Origin: Bradyrhizobium uaiense
GTDB taxonomy: Bacteria; Pseudomonadota; Alphaproteobacteria; Rhizobiales; Xanthobacteraceae
Length of the DNA: 46,384 nucleotides
Direction: 5' to 3'
Assembly: GCF_010811875.1 (NCBI RefSeq)
Contig: NZ_VKHP01000042.1
Span: forward strand, 1 to 46,384
Every line of letters begins with the position of its first letter. Within the stretch, counting starts at the first letter, position 1. The position numbers were made by a program, and so were the translations under genes. Under the pieces are notes generated by a model, which worked only from the letters and a program-made list of their open reading frames with translations, was not told where the DNA came from and did not search any database. Positions 24,510-33,385 of this stretch are shown piece by piece.

Positions 24510-25460
24510 ATGAAGCGTCGTGAGTTCCTCCAGCTGTCGCTCGTCACAGCCGCCGCTGCGGCGCTGTCACGGCGCGCGCAGGCGCAGGCGGACACGAAGG
24601 AAATTCGTATCGGCTACCAGAAGAACGGCGTGCTCGTTGTCACGCGCCAGCGCGAGGCCTTGGAAAATCATTTCAGGCCGCAGGGCATCAGCGTGAAATG
24701 GGTCGAGTTCTCCTCGGGTCCGCCGATGATGGAAGCGATGAATGTCGGCAGCGTCGATTACGGCTCGGTCGGCGATTCCCCGCCGATCTTCGCGCAGGCT
24801 GCAGGTGCCGCCATCGTCTACGCCGCGGCTCAGCCGATCATCAACGGGTCGGGCATCCTGGTGGCGCAGAATTCGGCAATCACTGATATCGCCGGTCTCA
24901 AGGGCAAGCGTGTCGGCTTCACCAAGGGATCCAGCGCCCATAACGTCGTGATCCAGACGCTGGAGAAGGCGGGGCTGACCTATGACGACATCACGCCGGT
25001 CTATCTGACGCCGCCGGACGCCGGTCCCGCGTTTGCCAATGGCGGCATCGACGCCTGGGCGATCTGGGATCCGTATTTCGCGATCGCCGAGACCAAACAG
25101 AACGGCCGCATCCTGATCAACACCCGCGACGTCACCAAGACCAACGCGTTTTACATCGCCAATCGTGACTTCGCGAACAAGCACAGCGCGCTTCTGCAGC
25201 AGATCGTCGATGTCACGACGTCGACGGCGAAATGGGCCGAGGCGCATCCCGATGACGTCGCGAAATCGTTGGCCGCCGTCACCGGCGTGCCGCTCGACAT
25301 CCAGACCATTGCGGCGCGGCGGGCCGGCTTCTCGGTCGGTCCCGTGACCGATGACGTGATTGCAACCCAGCAGGGCGTCGCCGACCGCTTCTTCAAGCTC
25401 GGCCTGATCCCGAAGCAGATCGCGATCCGCGACATCGTCTGGCGCAACACCCAGACCTGA
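24510..25460 (+). CDS. ssuA: Aliphatic sulfonate ABC transporter substrate-binding protein, copy 1
   Basis: A 316-aa periplasmic protein of the SsuA/TauA family. A twin-arginine-type leader (MKRREFLQLSLVTAAAAALS) is followed by the SsuA core: [64 protein letters not shown] and GGIDAWAIWDPYFA. The ATG at 24510 has CAGGAG at 24495. It opens an operon of ssuA-ssuA-ssuD-ssuC-ssuB-flavin reductase, the machinery that imports alkanesulfonates and frees sulfite as a sulfur source. It is about half identical in visible motifs to the next gene. Confidence 0.93.
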   Translation: MKRREFLQLSLVTAAAAALSRRAQAQADTKEIRIGYQKNGVLVVTRQREALENHFRPQGISVKWVEFSSGPPMMEAMNVGSVDYGSVGDSPPIFAQAAGAAIVYAAAQPIINGSGILVAQNSAITDIAGLKGKRVGFTKGSSAHNVVIQTLEKAGLTYDDITPVYLTPPDAGPAFANGGIDAWAIWDPYFAIAETKQNGRILINTRDVTKTNAFYIANRDFANKHSALLQQIVDVTTSTAKWAEAHPDDVAKSLAAVTGVPLDIQTIAARRAGFSVGPVTDDVIATQQGVADRFFKLGLIPKQIAIRDIVWRNTQT

Positions 25461-25500
25461 TCGGCGCGCGTTTGGTCAATTCAATGCAAAGGATATTCCC

Positions 25501-26454
25501 ATGACGCGTTTGTTTCGACGCTGGGTCGCCCGCGCGGTGCTGTCGATCAGCATCGTCGCTGCGAGCGTCGGCGCCTCCTATGGTCAAGACAAGGTCGTCC
25601 GCATCGGCTTCCAGAAATACGGCAAGCTGGTGCTGCTCAAGAGCAAGGGCTCGCTCGAGGAGAAGTTGAAAGCGGTCGGCTACTCGGTCGTCTGGACCGA
25701 GTTTCCGTCCGGCCCGCCGCTGCTCGAGGCGCTCAACGTCGGCGCGATCGATTTCGGCAACACCGGCGAGGCGCCGCCGATCTTCGCGCAGGCCGCAGGT
25801 GCGCCGATCCAGTATGTCGCCTACGAGCCGCCGGCGCCGAAGGGCGAGGCGATCCTGGTGCCGAAGGACAGCCCGATCAAATCGGTCACTGATCTCAGGG
25901 GCAAGAAGGTCGCGCTGAACAAGGGCTCCAACGTCCATTATCTGCTGGTGAAGGCGCTGGAGAAAGCCGGGGTCAAATATTCCGAGATCGAGCCGGTGTT
26001 CCTGGCGCCGGCCGATGCGCGCGCGGCGTTCGAGCGCGGCGTGGTCGATGCCTGGGTGATCTGGGATCCGTTCCAGGCCGCGGCAGAGGCGGCGACCGGC
26101 GCACGCACCGTCGCTGACGGCACCGGCGTCGTCGCCAATTATCAGTTCTATTTCTCCTCGAAGAAGTTCCTGCAGGCCGATCCGAAGATCGTCGAGCTCG
26201 TGCTGGCGCAGCTCAGCGAGGTCGACGACTGGGCCAAGGGCGACATCCACGCCGTCGCCGAACAGCTGGCGCCGAGCATCGGCCTGTCGGTGCCGGTGGT
26301 GGAGGTCGCGCTGAAGCGGCAGGCCTACGGCATCAAGCCGGTCACCGATAGCGTGATCGCGGATCAGCAACAGGTCGCCGACACGTTCTTCGCGCTCGGC
26401 CTGATCCCCAAACACATCAAGATTTCCGACGTCGCATGGAGGCCGGGCACGTGA
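25501..26454 (+). CDS. ssuA: Aliphatic sulfonate ABC transporter substrate-binding protein, copy 2
   Basis: A 317-aa paralogue of the preceding protein, with a Sec-type signal peptide ([20 protein letters not shown]) instead of the Tat-type leader. The same core motifs recur: [65 protein letters not shown] and [10 protein letters not shown]. Two binding proteins for one permease suggest different sulfonate specificities or export routes. Its stop TGA overlaps the GTG start of ssuD (GTGA at 26451-26454). Confidence 0.94.
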   Translation: MTRLFRRWVARAVLSISIVAASVGASYGQDKVVRIGFQKYGKLVLLKSKGSLEEKLKAVGYSVVWTEFPSGPPLLEALNVGAIDFGNTGEAPPIFAQAAGAPIQYVAYEPPAPKGEAILVPKDSPIKSVTDLRGKKVALNKGSNVHYLLVKALEKAGVKYSEIEPVFLAPADARAAFERGVVDAWVIWDPFQAAAEAATGARTVADGTGVVANYQFYFSSKKFLQADPKIVELVLAQLSEVDDWAKGDIHAVAEQLAPSIGLSVPVVEVALKRQAYGIKPVTDSVIADQQQVADTFFALGLIPKHIKISDVAWRPGT

Positions 26455-27617
26455 GCACCCCAACCAACGCCAACATCCTCTGGTTCCTGCCGACCCACGG
26501 CGACAGCCGCTATCTCGGCACGTCGATCGGCGGCCGCGAGGTGAACTTCAACTATCTGCGCCAGATCGCGCAGGCTGCCGACCAGCTCGGCTACTACGGG
26601 GTGCTGCTGCCGACGGGACGGAGCTGCGAGGACTCCTGGGTGGTGGCATCGGCCGTCGCGCCCTGGACCGAGCGCCTGCGCTATCTTGTGGCGGTCAGGC
26701 CCGGCCTGCAATCGCCGAGCGTCGCCGCGCGCATGACCGCGACGCTGGACCGGCTGTCGAACGGCCGTCTTCTGATCAACGTCGTCACCGGCGGCGATCC
26801 GGTCGAGAACAAGGGCGACGGCATCTTCCTCGACCATGACGAGCGCTATGCGGTGACCCGCGAGTTCCTCAACGTCTACAGCGATCTCTTGGCCGGCAAG
26901 ACGGTCAATGTCGAAGGCAAGCACATCCAGATCGAGGACGGCCGCCTGCTGTTCAATCCGGTGCAATCGCCGCGGCCGCCGCTGTATTTCGGCGGCTCGT
27001 CGGACGCCGGCATCGACGTCGCGGTCGACACCGTCGACAAATATCTGACCTGGGGCGAGCCGCCGGCGCAGGTCGCCGAGAAGATCGCCAAGGTCAAGGC
27101 CGTGGCCGCGCAGCGCGGCCGCAAGCTCTCGTTCGGTATCCGCCTGCATGTGATCGTGCGCGAGACCAACGCCGAGGCGTGGCGCGCCGCCGATGAGCTG
27201 ATCCAGTACGTCACCGACGATACCATCGCTGCCGCGCAAAAGATCTTTTCGCGGATGGACTCGGTCGGCCAGCAGCGCATGGCGCAGCTGCATGGAGGCC
27301 GCCGCGACCAGCTCGAGATCAGCCCCAACCTCTGGGCCGGCGTCGGCCTGGTGCGTGGCGGCGCGGGCACCGCGCTGGTCGGCGATCCGGAGACCGTTGC
27401 GGCGCGGATCAAGGAGTATCAGGACGTCGGCGTCGATACCTTCATCATGTCGGGTTACCCGCATCTCGAGGAGGCCTATCGCTTCGCCGAACTGGTGTTC
27501 CCGCTGCTGTCGCTGGCGCAGCCCGGCAACGTGACGCCGATCCGGGTCAACACCGGGCCGTTCGGCGAGACCATCGGCAATGAGTATCGGCCGCAGAAAC
27601 AGGCATCGCAATCATGA
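26451..27617 (+). CDS. ssuD: FMNH2-dependent alkanesulfonate monooxygenase
   Basis: A 388-aa enzyme that desulfonates alkanesulfonates to aldehyde and sulfite with FMNH2 and O2. SsuD features are the start [15 protein letters not shown], the catalytic-loop [50 protein letters not shown], and the C-terminal arginine-rich lid near [16 protein letters not shown]. The GTG at 26451 is preferred: it has GGAGG at 26438-26442 and overlaps the ssuA2 stop. The ATG at 26436 lies upstream of that ribosome binding site. The stop overlaps the ssuC start (ATGA at 27614-27617). Confidence 0.96.
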   Translation: MSTPTNANILWFLPTHGDSRYLGTSIGGREVNFNYLRQIAQAADQLGYYGVLLPTGRSCEDSWVVASAVAPWTERLRYLVAVRPGLQSPSVAARMTATLDRLSNGRLLINVVTGGDPVENKGDGIFLDHDERYAVTREFLNVYSDLLAGKTVNVEGKHIQIEDGRLLFNPVQSPRPPLYFGGSSDAGIDVAVDTVDKYLTWGEPPAQVAEKIAKVKAVAAQRGRKLSFGIRLHVIVRETNAEAWRAADELIQYVTDDTIAAAQKIFSRMDSVGQQRMAQLHGGRRDQLEISPNLWAGVGLVRGGAGTALVGDPETVAARIKEYQDVGVDTFIMSGYPHLEEAYRFAELVFPLLSLAQPGNVTPIRVNTGPFGETIGNEYRPQKQASQS

Positions 27618-28522
27618 GTCTCATCGACAGTCTCCCGCGCCGCAAAGCGTTTTCGAGCGAAGTGGACGCCGGTTCGCGTGAAGAAAACGCGTCAAAACAA
27701 AAATCTGGAGCTCCGTTCCGATCCGATCGGAACGGAAGTAGCTCCAGCGCGCCCAAACTACCGAAAGTCGACGGCCTGATCCCCTGGATCGTGCCGCTGG
27801 CGATCGTGCTGGTCTGGCAGCTTGCCTGCGTCACCGGTTTCGTGCCCTCGCGGGTGCTGCCGGCGCCGACCGACGTCGCGCTGGCGGGATGGAAGCTGCT
27901 GTTGTCAGGCGAGCTGGTCCGCAACATCTGGGTCAGCTTTTGGCGTGCCTCGATCGGCTTTGTGATCGGCGGCGGCATCGGCTTTGCGTTCGGCCTTGCC
28001 AACGGGCTGTCGCAACTGTCGGCCAAGCTCACCGACACCACGCTGCAGATGGTGCGCAACATCCCGCATCTGGCGTTGATCCCGCTGGTCATCCTGTGGT
28101 TCGGCATCGACGAGTCGGCAAAGCTCTTTCTCGTCGCGCTCGGCGTGTTCTTCCCGATCTATCTCAACACGCTGCACGGGATCCGCACGGTCGATCCGCA
28201 GCTGATCGAGATGGGCCGCATCTACGGGATGACCGACGGAGAGCTGTTCCGCCGGGTGATCTTCCCGGGCGCGCTGCCCTCGATCTTCGTCGGCCTGCGC
28301 TTTGCGCTCGGCATCATGTGGCTGACGCTGATTGTCGCCGAGACCATCGCAGCGTCGTCGGGCCTCGGCTACATGGCGATGCAGGCGCGCGAGTTCATGC
28401 TGATCGACGTCGTCGTGCTCTCGATCCTGATCTACGCCTTGCTCGGCAAGCTCGCCGACAGCGCCTCGCGGGCGCTGGAGCGATTGACCCTGTCGTGGCA
28501 CCCGGCTTTCCAGAAGAAGTGA
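27614..28522 (+). CDS. ssuC: Aliphatic sulfonate ABC transporter permease, with repeat-encoded N-terminus
   Basis: A 302-aa inner-membrane permease with about six helices from residue 55 onward; the EAA loop reads [26 protein letters not shown]. The permease body ([15 protein letters not shown] onward) has normal SsuC length. Residues about 11-44 ([15 protein letters not shown] and following) are low-complexity, polar and encoded by a dispersed palindromic DNA element (27644-27745) inserted in frame. The start ATG overlaps the ssuD stop, so the extended N-terminus should be translated. It should stay cytosolic and may be tolerated because it precedes the first helix. Confidence 0.94.
   Translation: MSLIDSLPRRKAFSSEVDAGSREENASKQKSGAPFRSDRNGSSSSAPKLPKVDGLIPWIVPLAIVLVWQLACVTGFVPSRVLPAPTDVALAGWKLLLSGELVRNIWVSFWRASIGFVIGGGIGFAFGLANGLSQLSAKLTDTTLQMVRNIPHLALIPLVILWFGIDESAKLFLVALGVFFPIYLNTLHGIRTVDPQLIEMGRIYGMTDGELFRRVIFPGALPSIFVGLRFALGIMWLTLIVAETIAASSGLGYMAMQAREFMLIDVVVLSILIYALLGKLADSASRALERLTLSWHPAFQKK
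27644..27745. repeat. Palindromic repeat element inserted in frame in ssuC
   Basis: Two hairpins: GCGTTTTC (27647-27654) with GAAAACGC (27683-27690), then GGAGCT...AGCTCC (27707-27712, 27740-27745) enclosing CCGTTCCGAT and ATCGGAACGG (27713-27722, 27726-27735). The segment CGCGTCAAAACAA is shared with the free copy at 9493. The element keeps the reading frame open. Confidence 0.8.
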
Positions 28523-28524
28523 GA

Positions 28525-29370
28525 ATGAGCATGCAAGAAGCGCTTCGTTTCCAGTCCGTTGACGCCGAGCCGGTCGACCGCGCCGACATCGTCGTGCAGG
28601 CGCGGCAGTTGCGGCGGGGATCGGAAGGCGCGACCCGCGGCCTGTCGCTGACCATTCGCGGCTTGCGCAAATCGTTCGGCGACAATGAGGTGCTGCGCGG
28701 CATCGACCTGCACATTCCCTCGGGCCAGTTCGTCGCGATCGTCGGCCGCAGCGGCTGCGGCAAGAGCACGCTGCTGCGCCTGGTCGCCGGCCTCGACGCG
28801 CCGACCGCGGGCAGCATCGCCTTTGGCGAGACGCCGCGGGCGCAGGACGTCCGCGTCATGTTCCAGGAGCCGCGCCTGCTGCCCTGGGCGCGGGTGCTGT
28901 CCAATGTCGAGGTCGGGCTGGGGCGCGAGCGCTCGTCCGCGGACGCGCAGGCGCGCGCCGAGCGTGCGCTGGTCGAGGTTGGTCTCGGCGACAAGCGCGG
29001 GCAGTGGCCGTCGGTGCTCTCGGGCGGCCAGAAGCAACGGGTGGCTTTGGCGCGGGCGCTGGTCAGCCAGCCGCGCGTGCTGGCGTTCGACGAGCCGCTC
29101 GGCGCGCTCGACGCGCTGACCCGGATCTCGATGCAGCAATTGCTGGAGCGGGTCTGGCGCGACCAGGGCTTCACCGCGATCCTGGTGACGCACGACGTCG
29201 CCGAGGCGGTCGCGCTCGCCGACCGCGTGCTGGTCATCGAGGACGGCCGCATCGCGCAGGATGTCACGATCGATCTGCCGCGGCCGCGTCGGCGCGGCTC
29301 GGCCGAGCTTGCCGCGCTCGAAGGCGAGATCCTGAAGCATCTGCTCGAAGGCAGCGAAGACACCCAGTGA
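28525..29370 (+). CDS. ssuB: Aliphatic sulfonate ABC transporter ATPase
   Basis: A 281-aa ABC ATPase that powers the sulfonate importer. Walker A is GRSGCGKST, the Q-loop is [11 protein letters not shown], the signature is [15 protein letters not shown], Walker B is [12 protein letters not shown] and the switch histidine lies in [10 protein letters not shown]. The first 40 residues are an extra polar segment before the ATPase core ([20 protein letters not shown]). The ATG at 28525 begins two bases after the ssuC stop; a second ATG at 28531 is also possible. Confidence 0.96.
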   Translation: MSMQEALRFQSVDAEPVDRADIVVQARQLRRGSEGATRGLSLTIRGLRKSFGDNEVLRGIDLHIPSGQFVAIVGRSGCGKSTLLRLVAGLDAPTAGSIAFGETPRAQDVRVMFQEPRLLPWARVLSNVEVGLGRERSSADAQARAERALVEVGLGDKRGQWPSVLSGGQKQRVALARALVSQPRVLAFDEPLGALDALTRISMQQLLERVWRDQGFTAILVTHDVAEAVALADRVLVIEDGRIAQDVTIDLPRPRRRGSAELAALEGEILKHLLEGSEDTQ

Positions 29371-29377
29371 GGTCGCC

Positions 29378-29968
29378 ATGAATTCCCTCGTCCGCAATGT
29401 TTCGATCGCATCAGCGGTTGCGTCCGCTGAGTTTCGCGGCGCGATGCGCCATCTCACCGGCGGCGTCAGCGTCATCACGGCCGGGCGTGGAAAGGACATC
29501 TCGGGCATGACGGTGACCTCGGTGTCGTCGCTGTCGGTCGAGCCGCCGTCGCTGATTGTCAGCGTCAACCGCGCGGCCTCGTCATGGCCGCTGATCGCAC
29601 GCCATGGCGTGTTCGGCGTCAACATCCTGACTGCGGATCAGCTCGACATCGCCGAGCGCTTTACCGGCAAGGGCGGCCTGAAGGGCGCGGACCGCTTCAC
29701 CGGGGCCGAATGGACCACGCGCGCGTCAGGCGCTCCGTTGCTGGTCGGAGCGCTGGCTGCGATCGACTGTGAGGTCGAAGAGATTATCGAACGGCATTCG
29801 CACGCGATCGTCATCGGCCGCGTGCTCGACGTGATCGCATCGGAACGAACCGCTGCGCTCGCCTATTGGCACGGCGAATATGTCGCGATCGACCATGACG
29901 AAGACGCCGCGCGGCTGGCCGAGGTCAGCCTGCCGTCGCGTCACGTCCATCCCCGGGGCGTGCGCTAG
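29378..29968 (+). CDS. Flavin reductase (HpaC/flavin_reduct family), FMNH2 supplier for SsuD
   Basis: A 196-aa NAD(P)H:flavin oxidoreductase of the split-barrel flavin reductase family: EFRGAMRHLTGGVSVITAG, GMTVTSVSSLSVEPPSLIVSVN, FGVNILTADQLDIAERFTG, and the C-terminal GRVLDVIASERTAALAYWHGEY. It lies seven bases after ssuB, so it is the last gene of the sulfonate operon and should supply reduced FMN to SsuD and perhaps the upstream LLM enzyme. It replaces the flavodoxin-fold SsuE used in E. coli; the two folds are unrelated. Confidence 0.92.
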   Translation: MNSLVRNVSIASAVASAEFRGAMRHLTGGVSVITAGRGKDISGMTVTSVSSLSVEPPSLIVSVNRAASSWPLIARHGVFGVNILTADQLDIAERFTGKGGLKGADRFTGAEWTTRASGAPLLVGALAAIDCEVEEIIERHSHAIVIGRVLDVIASERTAALAYWHGEYVAIDHDEDAARLAEVSLPSRHVHPRGVR

Positions 29969-30012
29969 GGCGGGACAGGATTAGGTCGGGTAGCGACCGC
30001 GGCGGCATTGCG

Positions 30013-30159
30013 CTCCCTCGCCCCGCTCTAGCGGGGAGAGGTCGGAATGCATCGTCAGATGCATTCCGGGTGAGGGGGAGCCTCCGCAAATGCGGTCATC
30101 GCCGGGTGCGCGGAAAGCGCCCCTCACCCCAACCCTCTCCCCGCACGCGGGGCGAGGTG
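30013..30159. repeat. Composite GC-rich hairpin repeat
   Basis: CCCCGCTCTAGCGGGG at the left and CCTCTCCCCGCACGCGGGGCGAGG at the right bracket a middle hairpin GGAATGCATC...GATGCATTCC (about 30044-30069). It belongs to the CTCTCCCC family. It sits between the end of the ssu operon and the converging gene at 30217. Confidence 0.75.
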
Positions 30160-30216
30160 AAGCGGAGTCCGCCGCTCGAAGTCGAAGCCTAGCGCGGCGG
30201 TTGTCCGGATCGGCCT

Positions 30217-30594
30217 CTAGAAGACTGCACTCAGCGACGCCGGGCTGTCGATGATTACGTTGCTGCCGCGGACGCCGGCCCACACGGCCTGGATGGTCTG
30301 AGCCGCATTGACCAGCGGAATCCCGACGACCAGCGTGGTCGGGATGCGGCCAAAGCTCGACGGGGTGTCGTTATAGGTGAAGCTCGCGACGACCGGCGAG
30401 GCCGTACCATTGATGGTGACGCCGAAAACGCCGCCCGGAATATCGTTGCCCGTCGCGTAGGGATTGGGAACGTTGAGGGTGATGACCGCGATGGTGCCAA
30501 CGCCCTCCGGGATCGTCAGGCTGAGGCCTTTCATCGGCGTGAGGGTCGCGGAGTTGGTGGACAGGGTGCCGCTGGTCTGCGCGCAAAGAGCCAT
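30217..30594 (-). CDS. 125-aa beta-rich protein of unknown function
   Basis: The ATG at 30594 has a good GGAGAG upstream. The product alternates hydrophobic and Thr/Ser/Gly residues (GLSLTIPEGVGTIAVITLNV, then VFGVTINGTASPVVASFTYN and TTLVVGIPLVNAAQTIQAVW), which suggests a beta-sandwich. There is no signal peptide. I do not recognise a family; lectin-like or structural roles would be guesses. Confidence 0.65.
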   Translation of the reverse strand: MALCAQTSGTLSTNSATLTPMKGLSLTIPEGVGTIAVITLNVPNPYATGNDIPGGVFGVTINGTASPVVASFTYNDTPSSFGRIPTTLVVGIPLVNAAQTIQAVWAGVRGSNVIIDSPASLSAVF

Positions 30595-30754
30595 ATCACT
30601 CTCCAGTTGTCTAAAATAAAAGCACAATAAGAGATTGAATACGGCAACGGACTGCAAAGTTCAAGCGATCACCGGCCAGCGCGGCATGTTGGCCGTGGCG
30701 CTTTGTTGATCAACGCATTAAAAGCGCGCGAGATTTCGGAGACGTGACGGTTCG

Positions 30755-30910
30755 ATGAAGCGCGTGGCAACCTGGCTGTTCTATCTCGTCGGTGCGGTCG
30801 CCGTCGCCTATCTCGCGCTTTATGCCTATGTGACGTTCACCGGCCGCGAGATCACACCGGGCGATCCGATCCGGATCTTCCGCAAGCCCGACGCACCCAG
30901 CTATTCGTAA
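30755..30910 (+). CDS. 51-aa single-helix membrane protein
   Basis: MKRVATWLFYLVGAVAVAYL opens a single membrane helix (residues about 5-26), followed by a short polar tail (TGREITPGDPIRIFRKPDAP). The ATG at 30755 is preceded by a GGAGACGTGACGG stretch. Codon use is like that of real genes and the frame is convergent with flbD. Function unknown. Confidence 0.6.
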   Translation: MKRVATWLFYLVGAVAVAYLALYAYVTFTGREITPGDPIRIFRKPDAPSYS

Positions 30911-30919
30911 GGCGGGGCA

Positions 30920-30942
30920 GGCGGCGGGATTGCTCCGCCGCC
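30920..30942. terminator. Terminator-like hairpin between convergent genes
   Basis: GGCGGCGG and CCGCCGCC form an 8-bp stem with a 7-base loop, located between the small membrane protein and flbD stops. The following CACTTCTTC is only weakly T-rich, so termination strength is uncertain. Confidence 0.45.
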
Positions 30943-30948
30943 ACTTCT

Positions 30949-32334
30949 TCAACCAGCGTTCGCCATGCGCTGATAGTCGGGCGCGCCGTTGCCCGCCGGG
31001 GTGATCGGGATGCCGCCGTCGGCATATTCGTTCAGCTTGTTGCGCAGCGTGCGGATCGAGATGCCGAGGATGTTGGCGGCATGGGTGCGGTTGCCGAGGC
31101 AGTGCTTCAGCGTTTCCAGGATCAGGTCGCGTTCGACGTCGGCAACGGTGCGGCCGACCAGCGCGCGGGTGACCTGTTCGGCGGCCAGCGTCGCGTGCGC
31201 CACCGCGGGGGCGGTCTTGGCGAGGTCGAGACGGTCGCCATCGGGGGTGAGGATCGCGTCGGGACCGATCTCGTCGCCCTGCGCCATCAGGACCGAGCGG
31301 TGGATGGTGTTCTCGAGCTCGCGGACGTTGCCCTGCCAGCGGTTCGCGGTCAGGACGCGGCGGGCCTCGGTCGAGATCGGGCGGACCGGAAGGCCGTTGG
31401 CCTCGGCATATTTCTTGGCGAAATGCTGCGCCAGTTCGAGGACGTCGGCCGGGCGATCGCGCAGCGGCGGGATCTTCAAATTGACGACGTTGAGGCGGAA
31501 CAGCAGGTCCTCGCGGAAGCTGCCCTCGCGCACCGCCTCCGACAGATTGCGGTTCGAGGTCGCGATGATGCGGATGTCGACCGGGACCGGCTTGGTGCCG
31601 CCGACGCGGTCGATCACGCGCTCCTGGATCGCGCGCAGCAGCTTCGATTGAAGCCGCACGTCCATCTCGGAGATTTCGTCGAGCAGCAGCGTGCCGCCGG
31701 TCGCCTCCTCGAACTTGCCGATGCGGCGCGCCACCGCGCCGGTGAAGGCGCCCTTCTCATGGCCGAACAGTTCGGATTCCAGCAGGTGCTCCGGGATCGC
31801 CGCGCAGTTGATCGAGATGAACGGCCGCTTGGCGCGGGCCGAGCGGGAATGGACGTAGCGCGCCAGCACTTCCTTGCCGGTGCCGGACTCGCCGGTGATC
31901 ATGACCGAGGCGTCCGAGCCCGCGATCTGCTGCGCCAGCTTGATCACCCGGCCCATCGCCTCGTCGCGCCAGATCAGGTCGCGCGCGTCGTTGGCGACCG
32001 CGGCGAGCACCGCTGCGATCAACTCGGGGTCCGGCGGCAACGGGATGTATTCCTTGGCGCCGGCATGGATCGCCGCGACCGCGGCGCGGGCGTCGTTGGA
32101 GATGCCGCAGGCGACGATCGGAACGTGGATGTGCTCGGCTTCGAGCCGCATCACGAGGTCGCGGATGTCGAGGTTGACATCGACCAGCAGCAGGTCGGCG
32201 CCCTTGCCGCCGCGCAGCACGTTCATCGCCTGTTCGGCGGCCTCGGCGTGGGTTACCGAGGCGCCGTTGTCCATCGCGATCTTGGTCGCGGTCGTGAGCT
32301 GGCCCTTCAGGGTGCCAACGATGAGAAGCCGCAT
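30949..32334 (-). CDS. flbD: Sigma-54-dependent flagellar transcriptional activator FlbD
   Basis: A 461-aa bacterial enhancer-binding protein. Residues 1-110 form a receiver-like domain that keeps a phosphorylatable-type D52 and K94 but lacks the N-terminal acidic pair (LIVGTLKG instead of VVDDx). The AAA+ domain has Walker A GESGTGKE (148-155), the sigma-54-contact loop GAFTGA (195-200), Walker B LLLDEISEM and a C-terminal Fis-type HTH (HAANILGISIRTLRNKL). The closeness to fliN, fliH, fliG and fliF identifies it as FlbD rather than another NtrC-type protein; FlbD works with sigma-54 on late flagellar promoters. In Caulobacter it is controlled by FliX, which is not in this window. Confidence 0.92.
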   Translation of the reverse strand: MRLLIVGTLKGQLTTATKIAMDNGASVTHAEAAEQAMNVLRGGKGADLLLVDVNLDIRDLVMRLEAEHIHVPIVACGISNDARAAVAAIHAGAKEYIPLPPDPELIAAVLAAVANDARDLIWRDEAMGRVIKLAQQIAGSDASVMITGESGTGKEVLARYVHSRSARAKRPFISINCAAIPEHLLESELFGHEKGAFTGAVARRIGKFEEATGGTLLLDEISEMDVRLQSKLLRAIQERVIDRVGGTKPVPVDIRIIATSNRNLSEAVREGSFREDLLFRLNVVNLKIPPLRDRPADVLELAQHFAKKYAEANGLPVRPISTEARRVLTANRWQGNVRELENTIHRSVLMAQGDEIGPDAILTPDGDRLDLAKTAPAVAHATLAAEQVTRALVGRTVADVERDLILETLKHCLGNRTHAANILGISIRTLRNKLNEYADGGIPITPAGNGAPDYQRMANAG

Positions 32335-32390
32335 GATGATCTCCTGTTCGTCTGGTCGCGCAGGTTCCGCGCGCTACCGCCTAAGTTCAC

Positions 32391-32741
32391 TTAAGAGCGT
32401 TCTGCCTTGATGATTTCGGTCATGGTCACGCCGAGCTTGTCTTCCACCAGCACCACTTCACCACGCGCAACCAAGCGGTTGTTGACGTAGATGTCGATCG
32501 CCTCGCCGACGCGGCGGTCGAGTTCGAGCACGGTGCCCGGTCCGAGCTTCAGGAGGTCGCCGACGTCCATCTTGGAGCGGCCGAGCACCGCCGAGACCTG
32601 CACCGGCACGTCGAACACGGCCTCAAGGTCGGCCGCAATGCGCGCGGCATTTTCGTCCTCGTTGTAGCCGATGTCGTCGATCCCGGGCGCGTCGGCGGCG
32701 TTGAGATCGGGAAGCGGGACTTGGGTGTCGGTGTCGCTCAT
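32391..32741 (-). CDS. fliN: Flagellar motor switch protein FliN
   Basis: A 116-aa C-ring protein. The SpoA domain spans residues about 40-110 (VFDVPVQVSAVLGRSKMDVG, then LGPGTVLELDRRVGEAIDIY and VNNRLVARGEVVLVEDKLGV). The N-terminal 35 residues are acidic and disordered, as usual. The ATG at 32741 follows fliH by 20 bases. It works with FliG and FliM in rotor switching. Confidence 0.96.
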   Translation of the reverse strand: MSDTDTQVPLPDLNAADAPGIDDIGYNEDENAARIAADLEAVFDVPVQVSAVLGRSKMDVGDLLKLGPGTVLELDRRVGEAIDIYVNNRLVARGEVVLVEDKLGVTMTEIIKAERS

Positions 32742-32761
32742 GGTTCAGCCCTCAATCGCCT

Positions 32762-33385
32762 TCAGCCGGCCTGGCCGCGGGCCGCCAGATAGCGCCCGAC
32801 GAGTTCGTTGATCTTGCCTTCGATCGCAGCGCGCTCCAGCACGACGCCGCCATCGGCCCATTCGATCCGGCAGTCGCCCGTTGCAATGGTCGGCTCGGCC
32901 AGGATCACCAGTCGGCCCTGGAAGCCGGAATGCGCCGCCATCTGCTCGATATTGTGATGCGCCGCCTCGTAGAGCGCGTCGTTGATGCGGACCACCAGAT
33001 GCGGGGTCGCCACCAGATGCGAGAAGCAGTCGGAGACCAGCGCGGTGATCTCGCCGAGCGGCTCGCGCGCCACAAGTTCGGAGCAGAGCTTGCGGGCAAC
33101 CGCGACCGCGACATCCACGGCCTCGGTCTCCATTCGCATCTCGATGCCGGCAAAGCGGGCGGCGATGCCCTTGATCGCGGTGCCGATCTCTTCCAGCGCC
33201 TGCGCCGCGCGGCGGTCGCTCTCGACCTTGGCTTCGCGCAGCGCGGCCTCATAGCCGGCGCGATAGGCCCGCGCCTCGGCGTCGGCGACCTTCTGCGCGA
33301 CCTCGGCCGGGGTCGGCGCGCGTTCGCGTGCGCGGTCCGGCGCCGAGAAGTCGGTGTCGAACAGGAATTTTGCGGGTGCGGCCAT
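32762..33385 (-). CDS. fliH: Flagellar assembly protein FliH
   Basis: A 207-aa cytosolic stator of the flagellar export ATPase FliI. The central region carries repeated alanine-rich AxxxGxxxA-like spacing (ARAYRAGYEAALREAK) typical of the FliH coiled coil, and the C-terminal half matches the FliH/V-ATPase E-like domain (AVDVAVAVARKLCSELVA, VVRINDALYEAAHHN, GDCRIEWADGGVVLER). The ATG at 33385 overlaps the fliG stop by one base. Sequence identity in this family is low, so order and domain plan weigh heavily. Confidence 0.9.
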   Translation of the reverse strand: MAAPAKFLFDTDFSAPDRARERAPTPAEVAQKVADAEARAYRAGYEAALREAKVESDRRAAQALEEIGTAIKGIAARFAGIEMRMETEAVDVAVAVARKLCSELVAREPLGEITALVSDCFSHLVATPHLVVRINDALYEAAHHNIEQMAAHSGFQGRLVILAEPTIATGDCRIEWADGGVVLERAAIEGKINELVGRYLAARGQAG

